Shown piece after piece: positions 20,519 through 29,804 of a stretch of DNA of 64,000 nucleotides. Made by a program: the position numbers and the translations under genes. Source of the DNA: Rhodoferax sp. GTDB taxonomy: Bacteria > Pseudomonadota > Gammaproteobacteria > Burkholderiales > Burkholderiaceae_C. The stretch lies in the NCBI GenBank assembly GCA_031291305.1, contig JARLJH010000048.1, forward strand, positions 310,001 to 374,000, in the 5' to 3' direction. The notes beneath the pieces were generated by a model. It saw only the letters and a program-made list of their open reading frames with translations, did no database searches and was not told where the DNA came from. Each line of letters begins with the position of its first letter. Position 1 is the stretch's first letter.

Positions 20519-21160
20519 ATGGCCCGTCGAACCAAAGAAGATGCCCAAGCGACCCGGCAGCAATTGCTGCAGGCTGCGCAGCGGGTGTTTGCTGAAAAAG
20601 GGGTGTCGCGCACGTCCTTGCAAGATATTGCCCAAGCCGCTGGCGCCAGTCGGGGGGCGATTTACTGGCACTTCAAGAACAAGGCTGATTTGTTCAATGC
20701 CATGATGAAGTGCGCAACCTTGCCGATGGAGCAAGCCATGCAGCAAATAGGGCACGATGCGCGCCAGGACCCGCTGGTCGAGTTGGAGCGGGCCATGTTG
20801 CAAGCTATGCAAAGTATTGTGGAGGACGCTGATACACGGGCAATTTTTGAGATTGCCACCATGAAAATTGAATATGTGGACGAGTTGCTGGCCGTCAAAG
20901 AACGGCATGCCCAGTGTTCGGTGGACGGCACCCGCGAGATGCAGCGCAGTTTGCAGGAGGCCGCAGCCCACAGGGCCATCACTTTGCCTGTAGCTGCCGA
21001 GATTGCTGCGCGGGGTTTGCATGGGTTGATGGTGGGGTTGATCCAGAGCTGGATGCTGGCGCCTGAAGCCTTTGAGCTACTGTTGGTGGCGCAGTCTGCA
21101 ATTCGGACTTATCTGGCCGGACTGGGCTTGCGTCCGGAAGCGAGTGGCGGCATCACCTAA
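20519..21160 (+). CDS. TetR-family repressor of the RND efflux operon (AcrR/TtgR type)
   Basis: A 213-residue DNA-binding repressor predicted to release its operator when it binds pump substrates. The N-terminal helix-turn-helix is at residues about 14-58 ([20 protein letters not shown], then [18 protein letters not shown]); the rest is the variable helical ligand domain. The start at [13 protein letters not shown] matches AcrR/TtgR proteins; an upstream in-frame TTG at 20501 would begin in the operator. Divergent from the adaptor gene with an AcrR-like palindrome between them. Confidence 0.92.
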   Translation: MARRTKEDAQATRQQLLQAAQRVFAEKGVSRTSLQDIAQAAGASRGAIYWHFKNKADLFNAMMKCATLPMEQAMQQIGHDARQDPLVELERAMLQAMQSIVEDADTRAIFEIATMKIEYVDELLAVKERHAQCSVDGTREMQRSLQEAAAHRAITLPVAAEIAARGLHGLMVGLIQSWMLAPEAFELLLVAQSAIRTYLAGLGLRPEASGGIT

Positions 21161-21171
21161 ACTCGTTCGCT

Positions 21172-22242
21172 ATGGCGGAATTTTGTTGTGTGTTGGGAAT
21201 CGAGTCGTCGTGTGACGAAACCGGCGTGGCACTGGTGGACATGCCTGATCAGGGCTTGCCGCTGCTGCGCGCGCACGCGCTGTACAGCCAGATCGAGATG
21301 CATCAGGCTTACGGCGGTGTAGTTCCTGAGTTGGCCAGTCGCGACCATATTCGCCGTGTTTTGCCGCTAGCGGATCAGGTGTTGGCCGAATCTGGCCGAA
21401 CGCTGGGTGATGTGGATGTGGTAGCTTTCACACGTGGTCCTGGCCTTGCCGGAGCATTGCTGGTGGGCGCGGGCGTGGCTTGTGCGTTAGGTGCGGCCCT
21501 GGGCAAGCCAGTGCTGGGCGTGCACCACCTGGAAGGTCACTTGCTGTCGCCGTTTTTGAGTGCCGACCCGCCGCAGTTTCCTTTTGTCGCCTTGCTGGTG
21601 TCCGGCGGACACACGCAGCTGATGCGCGTCGATGGGGTAGGGCGTTACGACATTCTGGGTGAAACCATTGACGATGCCGCGGGCGAAGCTTTTGACAAGT
21701 CTGCCAAGTTGCTCGGTTTGGCCTATCCGGGCGGTCAAGCGCTGTCCAAACTGGCCGAACAGGGCGACCCGAAAGCCTACAAGTTGCCGCGTCCCTTGCT
21801 GCACAGCGGCGACCTGGACTTTTCTTTTGCAGGCCTGAAAACCGCGGTGATGGTGCAAACCGGCAAGTGTGCGCAGGCACAAGGCTGCGCTGCGCAGGAC
21901 TTGCCTTCTACCACCTTGGCTGATCTGGCGGCATCAACGCAGGCGGCCATTGTCGAGGTGCTGGTCAAAAAATCGCTCACGGCCTTGAATCGGACCGGGC
22001 TCAAACGCCTGGTGGTGGCGGGTGGCGTGGGCGCCAATCGGGCTTTGCGAGAACAGCTCAATACCGAGTGCGCCCGCATCGGGACGCGCGTGCACTACCC
22101 CGAGTTGCACTTGTGTACCGATAACGGCGCCATGATCGCCATGGCCGCTGCCATGCGGCTGCAATCTGGGCTGCAAACGGCTGGTGAAAACTATGCGTTT
22201 GACGTCAAGCCGCGTTGGCCACTGGATGCCATTGGCGTTTGA
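21172..22242 (+). CDS. tsaD: tRNA N6-threonylcarbamoyladenosine (t6A) synthase subunit TsaD
   Basis: Transfers the threonylcarbamoyl group from its adenylate to A37 of ANN-decoding tRNAs, together with TsaB and TsaE. The 356-residue protein is of the ASKHA fold: [16 protein letters not shown] at the start, metal-binding histidines in HHLEGH, phosphate loop [10 protein letters not shown] and nucleotide segment [15 protein letters not shown]. Length and motifs are standard. It begins 11 nt after the TetR-family gene; cotranscription is possible but functionally unrelated. Confidence 0.97.
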   Translation: MAEFCCVLGIESSCDETGVALVDMPDQGLPLLRAHALYSQIEMHQAYGGVVPELASRDHIRRVLPLADQVLAESGRTLGDVDVVAFTRGPGLAGALLVGAGVACALGAALGKPVLGVHHLEGHLLSPFLSADPPQFPFVALLVSGGHTQLMRVDGVGRYDILGETIDDAAGEAFDKSAKLLGLAYPGGQALSKLAEQGDPKAYKLPRPLLHSGDLDFSFAGLKTAVMVQTGKCAQAQGCAAQDLPSTTLADLAASTQAAIVEVLVKKSLTALNRTGLKRLVVAGGVGANRALREQLNTECARIGTRVHYPELHLCTDNGAMIAMAAAMRLQSGLQTAGENYAFDVKPRWPLDAIGV

Positions 22243-22258
22243 TTTCTTATATAAGAAA
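22243..22258. repeat. Perfect 16-bp palindrome after tsaD
   Basis: TTTCTTATATAAGAAA reads identically on both strands and starts on the base right after the tsaD stop. It adjoins repeat copy 3. Related text (TTTTTCTTATAAAAA) follows copy 8 near 55349. It may be part of the repeat unit or a separate signal. Confidence 0.7.
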
Positions 22259-22260
22259 TA

Positions 22261-22310
22261 AGCTTCTGGCCCATGTTGAACAAGGGAAGACAGCTATCTA
22301 TTTTGAATTG
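22261..22310 (-). repeat. Dispersed hairpin repeat, copy 3 (intergenic, inverted)
   Basis: Read on the minus strand: CAATTCAAAATAGATAGCTG, then CCCTTGTTCAACATGGG and CCAGAAGC. The centre closely matches copy 7 (CCCTTGTTTTGCATGGG). It lies in the 210-nt gap between tsaD and the binding-protein gene. Confidence 0.65.
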
Positions 22311-22452
22311 ATGTGATGGATTCAACCCACAACGGGTGGCGGGTTGACCCCAGGTTGGGATCAGCCTGTAAACTGCGCGCCCTGTTCCACTCATGCTGCC
22401 ACAACGGCAACTTGGTGTGCGATTGCCCGTAACTTTCAAGAGAAATGTTCTG

Positions 22453-23727
22453 ATGTCTATTGTTTCCCGACGGGTACTGGGTCGCCTTGTTTTGGCGCTA
22501 TGCCTGCCTGTGTGTTCTTTCGCCCAGCCCGCTTCGTCCCCCATCAAAATCGCCCTGATCGAAGGTTTGAGCGGCCCGTTCGGCAATACGGGAGAGGCGG
22601 TGTATCGCAACCTCCTGTGGGCGGTGGAGCGTGTCAACGCTGGCGGGGGCGTGAAGCTGGCTGGGAAGGCGCCCGGCAGCGTGCTGCAACTTGATCGTTA
22701 TGACAGCAAGGGTCAGACCGAAGAGGCGCTGACCGCGCTCAAAGCGGCCATCGATCAGGGTGCGCGCGTGGTGGTGCAAGGCAATTCGTCCGCGGTGGCA
22801 GCGGCGCTGATTGACGCCATCAACAAACACAACGAGCGCGAGCCGGGCAAGCGTGTGATCTTTCTAAACTATGCGGCGGTCGATCCGATCCTGACCAACG
22901 AGAAGTGCAGCTTCTGGCATTTCCGCTTTGATGCCCATGCCGACATGCGCATGAGCGCGCTGATGTCGGTCATCAAGGACGATACGGCGCTCAAGAGCGT
23001 CTACATCATCGGGCAGGACTACAGCTTTGGCCAAGCGGTGGCACGTGAGGCACGTCGCCAGCTGACGCAATTGCGTCCCGATGTGCGTATTGTTGGTGAC
23101 GAGTTGCATGCCGTCGGGCGTGTCAAGGATTTCATGCCCTACGTCACCAAAATCAAGGCCAGCGGCGCGCAGGCGGTCATCACTGGCAACTGGGGCAATG
23201 ACTTGACGCTCTTGGTGAAGGCCGCCAAAGAGGTGGGTTATGAAGGCAAGTTCTATACCTTTTATGGCAATGCGCTGGGTGCTCCTGCGGCCATCGGTGA
23301 GGCCGGTATTGGCAAAGTACTGGCCGTGGCTGAATGGTTGCCCAACGTGGCAACGCCACAAAGCGCAACCTTCTACCAAGCCTTTCGTCAGCGCTTCCCC
23401 ACCCCGGCGGACGACTATGTGCACATGCGCATGCAGTTGATGATGCAGGCACTTGTGCAGTCTATGGAGACTTCGGGTATTACAGATTCCGTAGCTGTAG
23501 CCACAAATCTAGAAAGGGCTAAGGTCAATTTTTATGGTCAGAGTGGAGCCATGCGTTCCGCCGACCACCAGTTTCAGCAGCCATTGGTGGTGGGGGTGAT
23601 GGAGCGCCAGGGTACACCGGGTGTCAAATTTGACGTAGAAGGATCAGGCTACGGTTTTCGCGTTATCAAAACGTTGACGGCGGCACAGGCCGAGCAACCT
23701 ACGACCTGTCACATGCAGCGCCCTTGA
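22453..23727 (+). CDS. Periplasmic binding protein, branched-chain amino-acid (LivK-like) ABC family
   Basis: A 424-residue secreted solute-binding protein. The signal peptide (MSIVSRRVLGRLVLALCLPV, cleavage near SFAQ-PASS) is followed by a two-lobed type-I binding fold: IKIALIEGLSGPFGNTGEAV, VVQGNSSAVAAALIDAI, and KIKASGAQAVITGNWGNDL. The ligand is unknown: such proteins bind amino acids, amides, urea or aromatic compounds. No permease or ATPase gene is nearby, so it is an orphan. The ATG at 22453 is chosen because the signal peptide starts there; the frame is open further upstream. A degenerate repeat-like stretch lies at 23487-23535. Confidence 0.87.
   Translation: MSIVSRRVLGRLVLALCLPVCSFAQPASSPIKIALIEGLSGPFGNTGEAVYRNLLWAVERVNAGGGVKLAGKAPGSVLQLDRYDSKGQTEEALTALKAAIDQGARVVVQGNSSAVAAALIDAINKHNEREPGKRVIFLNYAAVDPILTNEKCSFWHFRFDAHADMRMSALMSVIKDDTALKSVYIIGQDYSFGQAVAREARRQLTQLRPDVRIVGDELHAVGRVKDFMPYVTKIKASGAQAVITGNWGNDLTLLVKAAKEVGYEGKFYTFYGNALGAPAAIGEAGIGKVLAVAEWLPNVATPQSATFYQAFRQRFPTPADDYVHMRMQLMMQALVQSMETSGITDSVAVATNLERAKVNFYGQSGAMRSADHQFQQPLVVGVMERQGTPGVKFDVEGSGYGFRVIKTLTAAQAEQPTTCHMQRP
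23487..23535 (+). repeat. Possible degenerate dispersed repeat inside binding-protein gene
   Basis: GTAGCTGTAGCCACAAATCT followed by AGAAAGGGCTAAGGTCAATT resembles the repeat pattern TAGCTnnTAGCCC..AAGGGCTAGAGGCCAAAAT with several changes. The encoded residues also fit the usual protein family pattern at this place, so chance similarity is quite possible. Confidence 0.3.
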
Positions 23728-23782
23728 ACGGGACTGTTTGCTGATAGGGCTAAGGAGTCGCGTTGGCCGGAACGACCACCTT

Positions 23783-23811
23783 TTGCAACTCGCGGATGGC
23801 CCGGTTATACT
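23783..23811 (+). promoter_or_regulatory. Sigma-70-type promoter for rpsO
   Basis: TTGCAA (23783-23788), a 17-nt spacer and TATACT (23806-23811). It lies about 85 nt upstream of the rpsO start and would give a leader of about 78 nt that contains a hairpin. Confidence 0.75.
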
Positions 23812-23842
23812 CGCAGGCTCTGCAGTTTTTGCAGTAGTCGCA

Positions 23843-23869
23843 CGTCAGGGGCGGTTCCAGCGCCTGACG
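23843..23869 (+). promoter_or_regulatory. Hairpin in the rpsO leader, possible S15 autoregulation site
   Basis: CGTCAGG (23843-23849) and CCTGACG (23863-23869) pair perfectly around 13 nt, with further GC pairing inside the loop. It ends 26 nt before the rpsO ATG. In E. coli and other bacteria S15 represses its own mRNA through leader structures; the equivalent role here is inference from position and structure only. Confidence 0.45.
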
Positions 23870-23895
23870 CAAGTTGTTTATATCCAGGAAAAAGC

Positions 23896-24162
23896 ATGAT
23901 TGCATCCAGTATCAAAGCCGCTGTTGTCAAAGACAACGCCCGTTCCGCCGGTGACACCGGTAGCCCTGAAGTTCAGGTCGCCCTGCTTACAGCGCGCATC
24001 AACGAACTGACGCCCCATTTCAAAACCCACGCCAAAGACCACCATGGTCGTCGTGGTCTGTTGCGCATGGTGAGCCGCCGCCGTAAGCTGCTGGATTACC
24101 TCAAGAGCAAGGATGCGGACCGCTATGTGGCTCTGATTGCCAAACTGGGTCTGCGTAAGTAA
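23896..24162 (+). CDS. rpsO: 30S ribosomal protein S15
   Basis: Primary 16S-rRNA-binding protein of the small subunit platform. The 88-residue product is the standard length, with the conserved [31 protein letters not shown] and [14 protein letters not shown] ribosome site (CAGGAAA) precedes the ATG. It has its own promoter and is followed by a strong terminator and then pnp, the common rpsO-pnp arrangement. Confidence 0.98.
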   Translation: MIASSIKAAVVKDNARSAGDTGSPEVQVALLTARINELTPHFKTHAKDHHGRRGLLRMVSRRRKLLDYLKSKDADRYVALIAKLGLRK

Positions 24163-24181
24163 TTGGCTGACAAGACAATGA

Positions 24182-24217
24182 AGCGCCTGAGTTAGGTTAC
24201 TAGCTCAGGCGTTTTTT
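24182..24217 (+). terminator. Rho-independent terminator between rpsO and pnp
   Basis: CGCCTGAG (24184-24191) pairs with CTCAGGCG (24204-24211) around a 12-nt loop, followed by TTTTTT. It lies 21 nt after the rpsO stop. Partial read-through would feed pnp, as in the E. coli rpsO-pnp operon. Confidence 0.9.
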
Positions 24218-24253
24218 ACTTCGGAGACGGCAAAAACACAAGCGAAGCTGTGT

Positions 24254-24297
24254 CATTCCAAAGCCTGCTGGCCCCAGTGGGGTGGGGCTCTGGAATG
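24254..24297 (+). promoter_or_regulatory. Long hairpin in the pnp leader
   Basis: CATTCCA (24254-24260) pairs with TGGAATG (24291-24297). After one mismatch AGCC pairs with GGCT, and CCCC with GGGG at the tip. The structure spans 44 nt and ends 77 nt before the pnp start. In E. coli a leader stem-loop cut by RNase III is the target of PNPase autoregulation; the analogous role here is inference. Confidence 0.6.
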
Positions 24298-24374
24298 GCA
24301 TCGTGTTCTGTGTTTGCAGTTTTCGGGCTCCGGTGGGATGGCCTACATCCCCCAGATTCTCAGGAGATTGAAAA

Positions 24375-26498
24375 ATGACAATGTTCAAAAAAGTTAGCAA
24401 GACCTTTCAATGGGGTCAACACACCGTCACCATGGAAACCGGCGAGATCGCCCGCCAGTCCAGCGGCGCTGTCATGCTTGACATGGATGGCACCGTGGTA
24501 CTGGCGACCGTGGTGGCCAAGTCCGAAGGTAAAGCTGGTCAGGATTTCTTTCCGCTGACTGTCGATTACCTTGAAAAATCGTATGCCGCAGGCAGGATTC
24601 CCGGTAGCTTTTTCAAGCGCGAAGGCCGTCCCAGTGAGTTTGAAACGCTGACCAGCCGCTTGATTGACCGTCCGATCCGCCCGCTGTTTCCTGAAGGGTT
24701 CTTCAATGAAGTGCACGTGGTGGTGCACACCCTGTCGCTCAACCCCGAAGTGGATGCGGACATCGCCGCCATGATTGCCGTCAGCGCCGCCTTGTCGGTC
24801 AGTGGCGTGCCTTTCAGCGGCCCGATTGGTGCAGCCCGTGTGGGTTATGTCAACGGCGGATACGTGCTCAACCCCGGTCAGACCGCACGCAAGAATTCCG
24901 TCATGGACTTGGTGGTGGCAGGTACTGAATCTGCCGTGTTGATGGTGGAGTCCGAAGCCCAGCAACTGTCTGAAGAAGTCATGCTCGGTGCCGTGGTATT
25001 TGGCCACACGCAAGGCGCCATTGCCATCAACGCCATCCACGAACTGGTGCGTGAAGCTGGCAAGCCGGTGTGGGATTGGAAAGCGCCTGCCAAGGACGAA
25101 GCGCTGATCGCCAAGATCGACAGCTTGGCTAAGGATAAGTTGGTTGCTGCCTACCAAATTCGCAACAAGCAAGCCCGCACCCAAGCCTGCCGCGCAGCCT
25201 ACGCTGACGTCATGGCTGCTTTGAAGGACGAAGGCGTGGCGTTTGACGCAGTGGCCATCGAAGGTTTGCTGTTCGAAATTGAAGCCAAGATCGTTCGCGG
25301 TCAAATTCTGGCAGGTGAACCGCGTATTGATGGTCGTGACACCCGTACCGTGCGCGCCATCGAAATTCGCAACGGCGTGCTGCCTCGTACCCACGGCTCG
25401 GCACTCTTTACCCGTGGTGAAACCCAGGCACTGGTTGTGACCACGCTCGGTACCGAGCGTGACGCCCAGCGTGTGGATTCGCTGGCTGGCGACTACGAAG
25501 ACCGCTTCATGCTGCACTACAACATGCCCCCCTTCGCCACTGGCGAAACCGGCCGTGTTGGCACTCCCAAACGCCGTGAAATCGGCCACGGCCGTCTGGC
25601 TAAGCGCGCACTCGTTGCTGTGTTGCCGAGCAAGGAAGATTTCCCCTACACCATGCGTGTTGTGTCTGAAGTGACCGAATCCAACGGGTCTTCGTCGATG
25701 GCATCGGTCTGCGGTGGCTGCCTGTCCTTGATGGACGCTGGTGTGCCTTTGAAGGCGCATGTGGCTGGTATCGCCATGGGCTTGATCAAGGACGACAACC
25801 GCTTTGCCGTGCTGACCGACATCCTGGGTGACGAAGATCACCTGGGTGACATGGACTTCAAGGTGGCCGGTACCACCAACGGTATCACCGCGCTGCAGAT
25901 GGATATCAAGATCCAGGGCATCACCAAGGAAATCATGCAAGTCGCTTTGGCGCAAGCCAAGGAAGCCCGCATGCACATTCTCGGCAAGATGACCGAAGCC
26001 ATGGCCGAAGCCAAAACCGAAGTTTCCAACTTTGCGCCGCGTCTGTTCACCATGAAGATCAACCCCGAGAAGATCCGTGACGTGATCGGCAAGGGCGGTG
26101 CGGTCATCCGTGCACTGACCGAAGAAACCGGCACCCAGATCAACATTGACGAAGACGGCACGATCACCATCGCCTCAAGCGACCCGGCCAAAGCAGAAGA
26201 AGCCAAACGCCGCATCGAGCAGATCACCGCTGAAGTCGAAATTGGCAAGGTTTACGAAGGTCCGGTTGTGAAGATTCTGGACTTCGGTGCCCTGATCAAC
26301 TTGCTGCCTGGCAAGGATGGCCTGCTGCACATCAGCCAGATTGCCCATGAGCGCGTCGAAAAAGTCACCGACTATCTGTCGGAAGGTCAGATCGTCAAGG
26401 TCAAGGTCATGGAAACCGATGAAAAGGGCCGGATCAAGCTGTCGATGAAAGCTTTGCTGGAACGTCCGGCTCAAGCTAGCACTGACAACCGGGTTTAA
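24375..26498 (+). CDS. pnp: Polyribonucleotide nucleotidyltransferase (PNPase)
   Basis: Phosphorolytic 3'-5' exoribonuclease of mRNA and sRNA decay, usually a trimer and part of the degradosome. The 707-residue protein has two RNase-PH domains ([15 protein letters not shown] near residue 36; active-site region [20 protein letters not shown]-like around 430-445), a KH domain with [16 protein letters not shown] at about residue 570, and a C-terminal S1 domain ([20 protein letters not shown]). A GGAG ribosome site lies 10 nt before the ATG. A long leader hairpin suggests autoregulation. Confidence 0.97.
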   Translation: MTMFKKVSKTFQWGQHTVTMETGEIARQSSGAVMLDMDGTVVLATVVAKSEGKAGQDFFPLTVDYLEKSYAAGRIPGSFFKREGRPSEFETLTSRLIDRPIRPLFPEGFFNEVHVVVHTLSLNPEVDADIAAMIAVSAALSVSGVPFSGPIGAARVGYVNGGYVLNPGQTARKNSVMDLVVAGTESAVLMVESEAQQLSEEVMLGAVVFGHTQGAIAINAIHELVREAGKPVWDWKAPAKDEALIAKIDSLAKDKLVAAYQIRNKQARTQACRAAYADVMAALKDEGVAFDAVAIEGLLFEIEAKIVRGQILAGEPRIDGRDTRTVRAIEIRNGVLPRTHGSALFTRGETQALVVTTLGTERDAQRVDSLAGDYEDRFMLHYNMPPFATGETGRVGTPKRREIGHGRLAKRALVAVLPSKEDFPYTMRVVSEVTESNGSSSMASVCGGCLSLMDAGVPLKAHVAGIAMGLIKDDNRFAVLTDILGDEDHLGDMDFKVAGTTNGITALQMDIKIQGITKEIMQVALAQAKEARMHILGKMTEAMAEAKTEVSNFAPRLFTMKINPEKIRDVIGKGGAVIRALTEETGTQINIDEDGTITIASSDPAKAEEAKRRIEQITAEVEIGKVYEGPVVKILDFGALINLLPGKDGLLHISQIAHERVEKVTDYLSEGQIVKVKVMETDEKGRIKLSMKALLERPAQASTDNRV

Positions 26499-26503
26499 GG
26501 TAG

Positions 26504-26556
26504 TTTTGAATTGATAGCTACTATCCTTTATTCAATAAGGGATAGAGGCCAAAAAT
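26504..26556 (+). repeat. Dispersed hairpin repeat, copy 4 (intergenic)
   Basis: TTTTGAATTGATAGCTA, then the stem CTATCCTTTAT (26521-26531), loop TCA, ATAAGGGATAG (26535-26545) and AGGCCAAAAAT. The 11-bp stem has one G-T pair. It ends right at the start of the quinone oxidoreductase gene, so it forms the leader between pnp and that gene. Best-conserved example with copy 8. Confidence 0.85.
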
Positions 26557-26559
26557 ACC

Positions 26560-27555
26560 ATGAAAGTCATTGACATCTCTGGCCACGGCGGACCTGAAGT
26601 TTTGCATTTGGCAGAGCGGTCCGTTCCCGTTGTGGGCGCGGGTGAGTTGCTTATCCGCGTGCATGCTAGCGGTGTCAATCGTCCCGATGTGCTGCAGCGG
26701 CTGGGGCATTACCCGGTGCCAGCGGGGGCGTCTGACATCCTGGGTTTGGAAGTGGCGGGCAGCATCGCGCGGGGTGATATCGCCGAGTTGGCGGCAGCCG
26801 GTTTCAAGCTGGGTGATCGGGTGTGCGCACTGGTCGCCGGAGGCGGCTATGCCGAGTACTGTGTGGCTCCTATCGCGCAATGTTTGCCTGTGCCTGCGGG
26901 TCTGAGTGATATCGAGGCGGCCAGTCTGCCGGAAACGTTTTTCACGGTCTGGAGCAACATGATGGAGCGCGCGCAACTGCAGCCGGGCGAAACCGTGTTG
27001 ATTCAAGGCGGCTCAAGTGGCATTGGTGTTACAGCCATTCAATTGGCCAAATTCGTGGGAGCTCGCGTTTTTGTGACGGCTGGCAGCGACGACAAGTGTG
27101 CAGCCTGCGTGGCGCTGGGTGCAGATGCGGCCATCAACTACAAAACGCAGGGTTTTCAGGAAGAAGTCATGCGCCTGACCGACGGTCAGGGTGTGGACGT
27201 GATTCTGGATATGGTGGCTGGTAGCTATGTGGCAAAAGAGGTTCAATGCCTTAAGGATGATGGGCGTCTAGCTATTATTTCAATACTTGGTGGTGTCAAA
27301 AGCGAGTTCAATGCCGGGCTGGTGCTGCGTCGGCGCTTGACCATCACCGGCTCGACGCTGCGGCCACGATCGGTAGCCTTCAAGGGGGCGATTGCTCAGG
27401 CTTGCCTGAAGGAAGTTTGGCCCGCGCTGGCATCCGGGCAGATCAAGCCGGTGATCTATCGTACTTTCAAAGCAGCCGAGGTGGCAAAGGCGCATGGTTT
27501 GATGGAGTCGAGCCAGCATGTTGGGAAAATTGTTTTGACGTGGAGTGAAACATGA
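26560..27555 (+). CDS. NADPH:quinone oxidoreductase, zinc-free MDR family (PIG3-like)
   Basis: Reduces quinones or related carbonyl compounds with NADPH. The 331-residue protein has the GroES-like N-terminal domain ([20 protein letters not shown]) and a Rossmann domain with the nucleotide loop [20 protein letters not shown]. The catalytic-zinc cysteine pattern of alcohol dehydrogenases is absent, which points to quinone oxidoreductases of the PIG3 type. Repeat copy 4 sits immediately upstream. The stop overlaps the tpiA start by 4 nt (ATGA), so translation is coupled; the pairing has no obvious metabolic reason. Confidence 0.92.
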   Translation: MKVIDISGHGGPEVLHLAERSVPVVGAGELLIRVHASGVNRPDVLQRLGHYPVPAGASDILGLEVAGSIARGDIAELAAAGFKLGDRVCALVAGGGYAEYCVAPIAQCLPVPAGLSDIEAASLPETFFTVWSNMMERAQLQPGETVLIQGGSSGIGVTAIQLAKFVGARVFVTAGSDDKCAACVALGADAAINYKTQGFQEEVMRLTDGQGVDVILDMVAGSYVAKEVQCLKDDGRLAIISILGGVKSEFNAGLVLRRRLTITGSTLRPRSVAFKGAIAQACLKEVWPALASGQIKPVIYRTFKAAEVAKAHGLMESSQHVGKIVLTWSET

Positions 27556-28298
27556 TGAAAAAACTGATTGCGGGTAATTGGAAGATGAATGGCAGCTTGG
27601 CAGCCAACGACAAGCTTCTCAAAGACATCCTCGCCGGATTGGGTCAGCAGGCGTCCTGCCAGATTGCGGTGGGGGTGCCAGCGGTTTACTTGGCGCAGTG
27701 CCAGGCCCTGCTGGCGGGTACAAAGATTGACCTGGCGTCGCAAGATATCTCCACTCACGAAGTTGGGGCCTACACCGGCGAGATTTCCGGTGCCATGCTC
27801 ATGGATTTTGGTGTGCGTTACGCCATCGTCGGTCACTCCGAACGTCGCCAGTACCACGGTGAAACCGACGAGGTGGTGGCGCTGAAAGCGCAGCGTGCTT
27901 TGGGCTGCGGTATCACGCCTATTGTGTGTGTAGGCGAGACGCTAGCCGAGCGTGAAGCGGGCCAGACCGATGAGGTTGTCAAACGCCAATTGGCTGCGGT
28001 GATTCATGCCAACGGTCATTGCATTAGCGAAGTGGTGGTGGCTTACGAGCCCGTGTGGGCCATTGGTACCGGTAAGACGGCGACGCCCGAGATGGCGCAG
28101 CAGGTACATGCGGTTTTGCGTGCTCAGTTAAAGGCAGCATCTGAGCATGCAGACCGCATCAAGCTACTCTACGGTGGCAGCATGAATGCCGCCAATGCTG
28201 CGTCGCTTTTGGCGCAGCCCGATATCGACGGAGGCCTGATTGGTGGAGCTGCCTTGAAAGCCCAGGACTTTTTAACGATTATTGCCGCAACCGCCTGA
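27552..28298 (+). CDS. tpiA: Triosephosphate isomerase
   Basis: Interconverts dihydroxyacetone phosphate and glyceraldehyde 3-phosphate, serving glycolysis, gluconeogenesis and the Entner-Doudoroff outflow. The 248-residue protein has the catalytic lysine in NWKMN (K11), histidine H95 in VGHSERR, the glutamate in [11 protein letters not shown] and the phosphate-binding [10 protein letters not shown]. Two consecutive ATG codons begin the gene; the first overlaps the upstream stop (ATGA). secG follows 38 nt downstream, a common tpiA-secG order. Confidence 0.97.
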   Translation: MMKKLIAGNWKMNGSLAANDKLLKDILAGLGQQASCQIAVGVPAVYLAQCQALLAGTKIDLASQDISTHEVGAYTGEISGAMLMDFGVRYAIVGHSERRQYHGETDEVVALKAQRALGCGITPIVCVGETLAEREAGQTDEVVKRQLAAVIHANGHCISEVVVAYEPVWAIGTGKTATPEMAQQVHAVLRAQLKAASEHADRIKLLYGGSMNAANAASLLAQPDIDGGLIGGAALKAQDFLTIIAATA

Positions 28299-28336
28299 TT
28301 ACCTGGAATGAATTGCTATTTAAATTGGAGCTGAAT

Positions 28337-28690
28337 ATGAATGTAATGTTGACGATTTTGCTGGCGGTGCAGATGCTCTCTGCGGTGGCTATGGTAGGTT
28401 TGATTCTGGTCCAGCACGGTAAGGGTGCCGACATGGGCGCCGCCTTTGGCAGTGGTGGGTCGGGTAGTCTGTTTGGTGCCAGTGGGAGTGCCAATTTTCT
28501 GTCGCGTACAACCGCTGTGCTGGCGACGATCTTTTTTGTCACCACCCTGGCATTGGCCTACTTCGGGACCCCTCGTACGGCACCCAGTTCGGGGAGTGTT
28601 CTAGAAAGCGCCGCGTTGGTGGCACCAGCGCCAGTCGCGGCCGCTCCGGCTGTGCCTGTGTCCGGTGCAGCACAAATTCCTTCTAAATAA
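28337..28690 (+). CDS. secG: Protein-export membrane protein SecG
   Basis: Auxiliary subunit of the SecYEG translocon. The 117-residue protein has two membrane segments (about residues 2-22 and 52-72) around the conserved loop VGLILVQHGKGADMGAAFG and GSGSLFGASGSANFLSR. The C-terminal 40 residues are Ala/Pro/Val-rich, a usual variable tail. The ATG at 28337 is chosen because TTGGAG lies 9 nt before it; the upstream in-frame TTG has no such site. Confidence 0.95.
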   Translation: MNVMLTILLAVQMLSAVAMVGLILVQHGKGADMGAAFGSGGSGSLFGASGSANFLSRTTAVLATIFFVTTLALAYFGTPRTAPSSGSVLESAALVAPAPVAAAPAVPVSGAAQIPSK

Positions 28691-28807
28691 TTGCCGTTGG
28701 AAAGCTCATTGTTTCATGGGGTGGTATGCGATTTCAGGGTAAACTTCGCTCTCACTTTGCAAACTTAGCAGACATTAAGCATTGAGTTAACCCAAGTGAT
28801 CTAAATG

Positions 28808-28892
28808 GCCGTCGTGGTGAAATTGGTAGACACGCTATCTTGAGGTGGTAGTGGCGAAAGCTGTGCGAGTTCGAGTCTCGCCGACGGCACCA
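28808..28892 (+). tRNA. tRNA-Leu (anticodon GAG)
   Basis: An 85-nt cloverleaf with the long variable arm of leucine tRNA. The acceptor GCCGTCG (28808-28814) pairs with CGACGGC (28882-28888). The anticodon stem CTATC/GGTAG encloses loop TTGAGGT, giving anticodon GAG at 28842-28844. The T-arm is GCGAG-TTCGAGT-CTCGC. The 3' ACCA is encoded. It reads CUC and CUU codons. It lies between secG and nuoA and may be cotranscribed with the nuo operon. Confidence 0.97.
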
Positions 28893-28947
28893 GATAAACA
28901 ACTTTTGCGCATGCATGTGTGCTAAAGCTACAGATGGATGAATCCTT

Positions 28948-29310
28948 ATGATGAACCTCGGTCAGTACCTACCGGTACTATTGTTTATCCTTGTAGGCAT
29001 CGCAATTGGCGTACTCCCCCAAGTGATCGGGTACGTTTTGGGTCCCAACCGCCCGGATGCGGCAAAAAATTCCCCCTATGAATGCGGTTTCGAAGCCTTT
29101 GGTGATGCTCGGATGACGTTTGACGTTCGGTACTACCTGATTGCCATTCTGTTTATTTTGTTTGATCTGGAAACTGCCCTTTTGTTTCCGTGGGCTGTAA
29201 CGCTCAGGGAATTGGGTTTGTACGGCTTTATGGTCGGCTTGGAGATCGTGACTGTTCTGACGATCGGGTTTGTGTATATGTGGCTTAAAGGCGCCTTGGA
29301 TTGGGAGTAA
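28948..29310 (+). CDS. nuoA: NADH-quinone oxidoreductase subunit A
   Basis: Membrane subunit of proton-pumping complex I, near the quinone channel junction. The 120-residue protein has three transmembrane helices and the conserved segments [15 protein letters not shown] and [12 protein letters not shown]. Two tandem ATG codons are possible; homologues usually begin MNLxxYLPVLL, so the second (28951) may be the real start. First gene of nuoABCDEFGHIJKLMN. The 4-nt gap to nuoB shows tight operon structure. Confidence 0.97.
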   Translation: MMNLGQYLPVLLFILVGIAIGVLPQVIGYVLGPNRPDAAKNSPYECGFEAFGDARMTFDVRYYLIAILFILFDLETALLFPWAVTLRELGLYGFMVGLEIVTVLTIGFVYMWLKGALDWE

Positions 29311-29314
29311 GTCG

Positions 29315-29794
29315 ATGATTGAAGGTGTTCTCAAAGAGGGCTTTGTCACGACGACTTATGACAGCGTTGTGAATTGGGCCAAAACCGGTTCGGTGTGGCC
29401 CATGACATTTGGCTTGGCATGCTGCGCGGTTGAAATGATGCATGCTGCGGCCGCCAGATACGATATCAGCCGTTTTGGTGCAGAGGTGTTCCGGCCGAGT
29501 CCCCGTCAATCAGATCTGATCATTGTGGCTGGTACGTTAACAAACAAGATGGCTCCTGCGTTTCGCAAGGTGTATGACCAGATGGCTGAGCCGCGGTGGG
29601 TCATTAGCATGGGGTCGTGTGCCAACGGTGGTGGTTACTATCACTACAGTTATTCCGTTGTGCGTGGTTGCGACCGGATTGTGCCGGTTGATATTTATGT
29701 ACCTGGCTGTCCTCCGACTGCTGAAGCGCTGGTGTACGGCATCATCCAACTGCAAAGCAAAATTCGTCGCACACAGACGATTGCTCGCACGTAA
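29315..29794 (+). CDS. nuoB: NADH-quinone oxidoreductase subunit B
   Basis: Peripheral-arm subunit that carries cluster N2, the last iron-sulfur cluster before quinone. The 159-residue protein has the N2 ligands: the tandem cysteines in [17 protein letters not shown], then [12 protein letters not shown] and [12 protein letters not shown]. The start is at [16 protein letters not shown], 4 nt after the nuoA stop; a longer frame would overlap nuoA. The order nuoA-B-C-D is standard, with C and D as separate genes, unlike the E. coli fusion. Confidence 0.97.
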   Translation: MIEGVLKEGFVTTTYDSVVNWAKTGSVWPMTFGLACCAVEMMHAAAARYDISRFGAEVFRPSPRQSDLIIVAGTLTNKMAPAFRKVYDQMAEPRWVISMGSCANGGGYYHYSYSVVRGCDRIVPVDIYVPGCPPTAEALVYGIIQLQSKIRRTQTIART

Positions 29795-29804
29795 AAGGAA
29801 CGTC

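Noticed and set aside
27262-27300. Text resembling the dispersed repeat (TAGCTATTATTTCAATA) inside the quinone oxidoreductase gene
   Set aside because: The GGGCTAGAGGCC half is missing and the encoded residues ([11 protein letters not shown]) are the normal family sequence; chance similarity.
28783-28796. TTGAGTTAACCCAA upstream of tRNA-Leu as an FNR site
   Set aside because: Only 7 of 10 defined positions of TTGATNNNNATCAA match and there is no matching promoter spacing.
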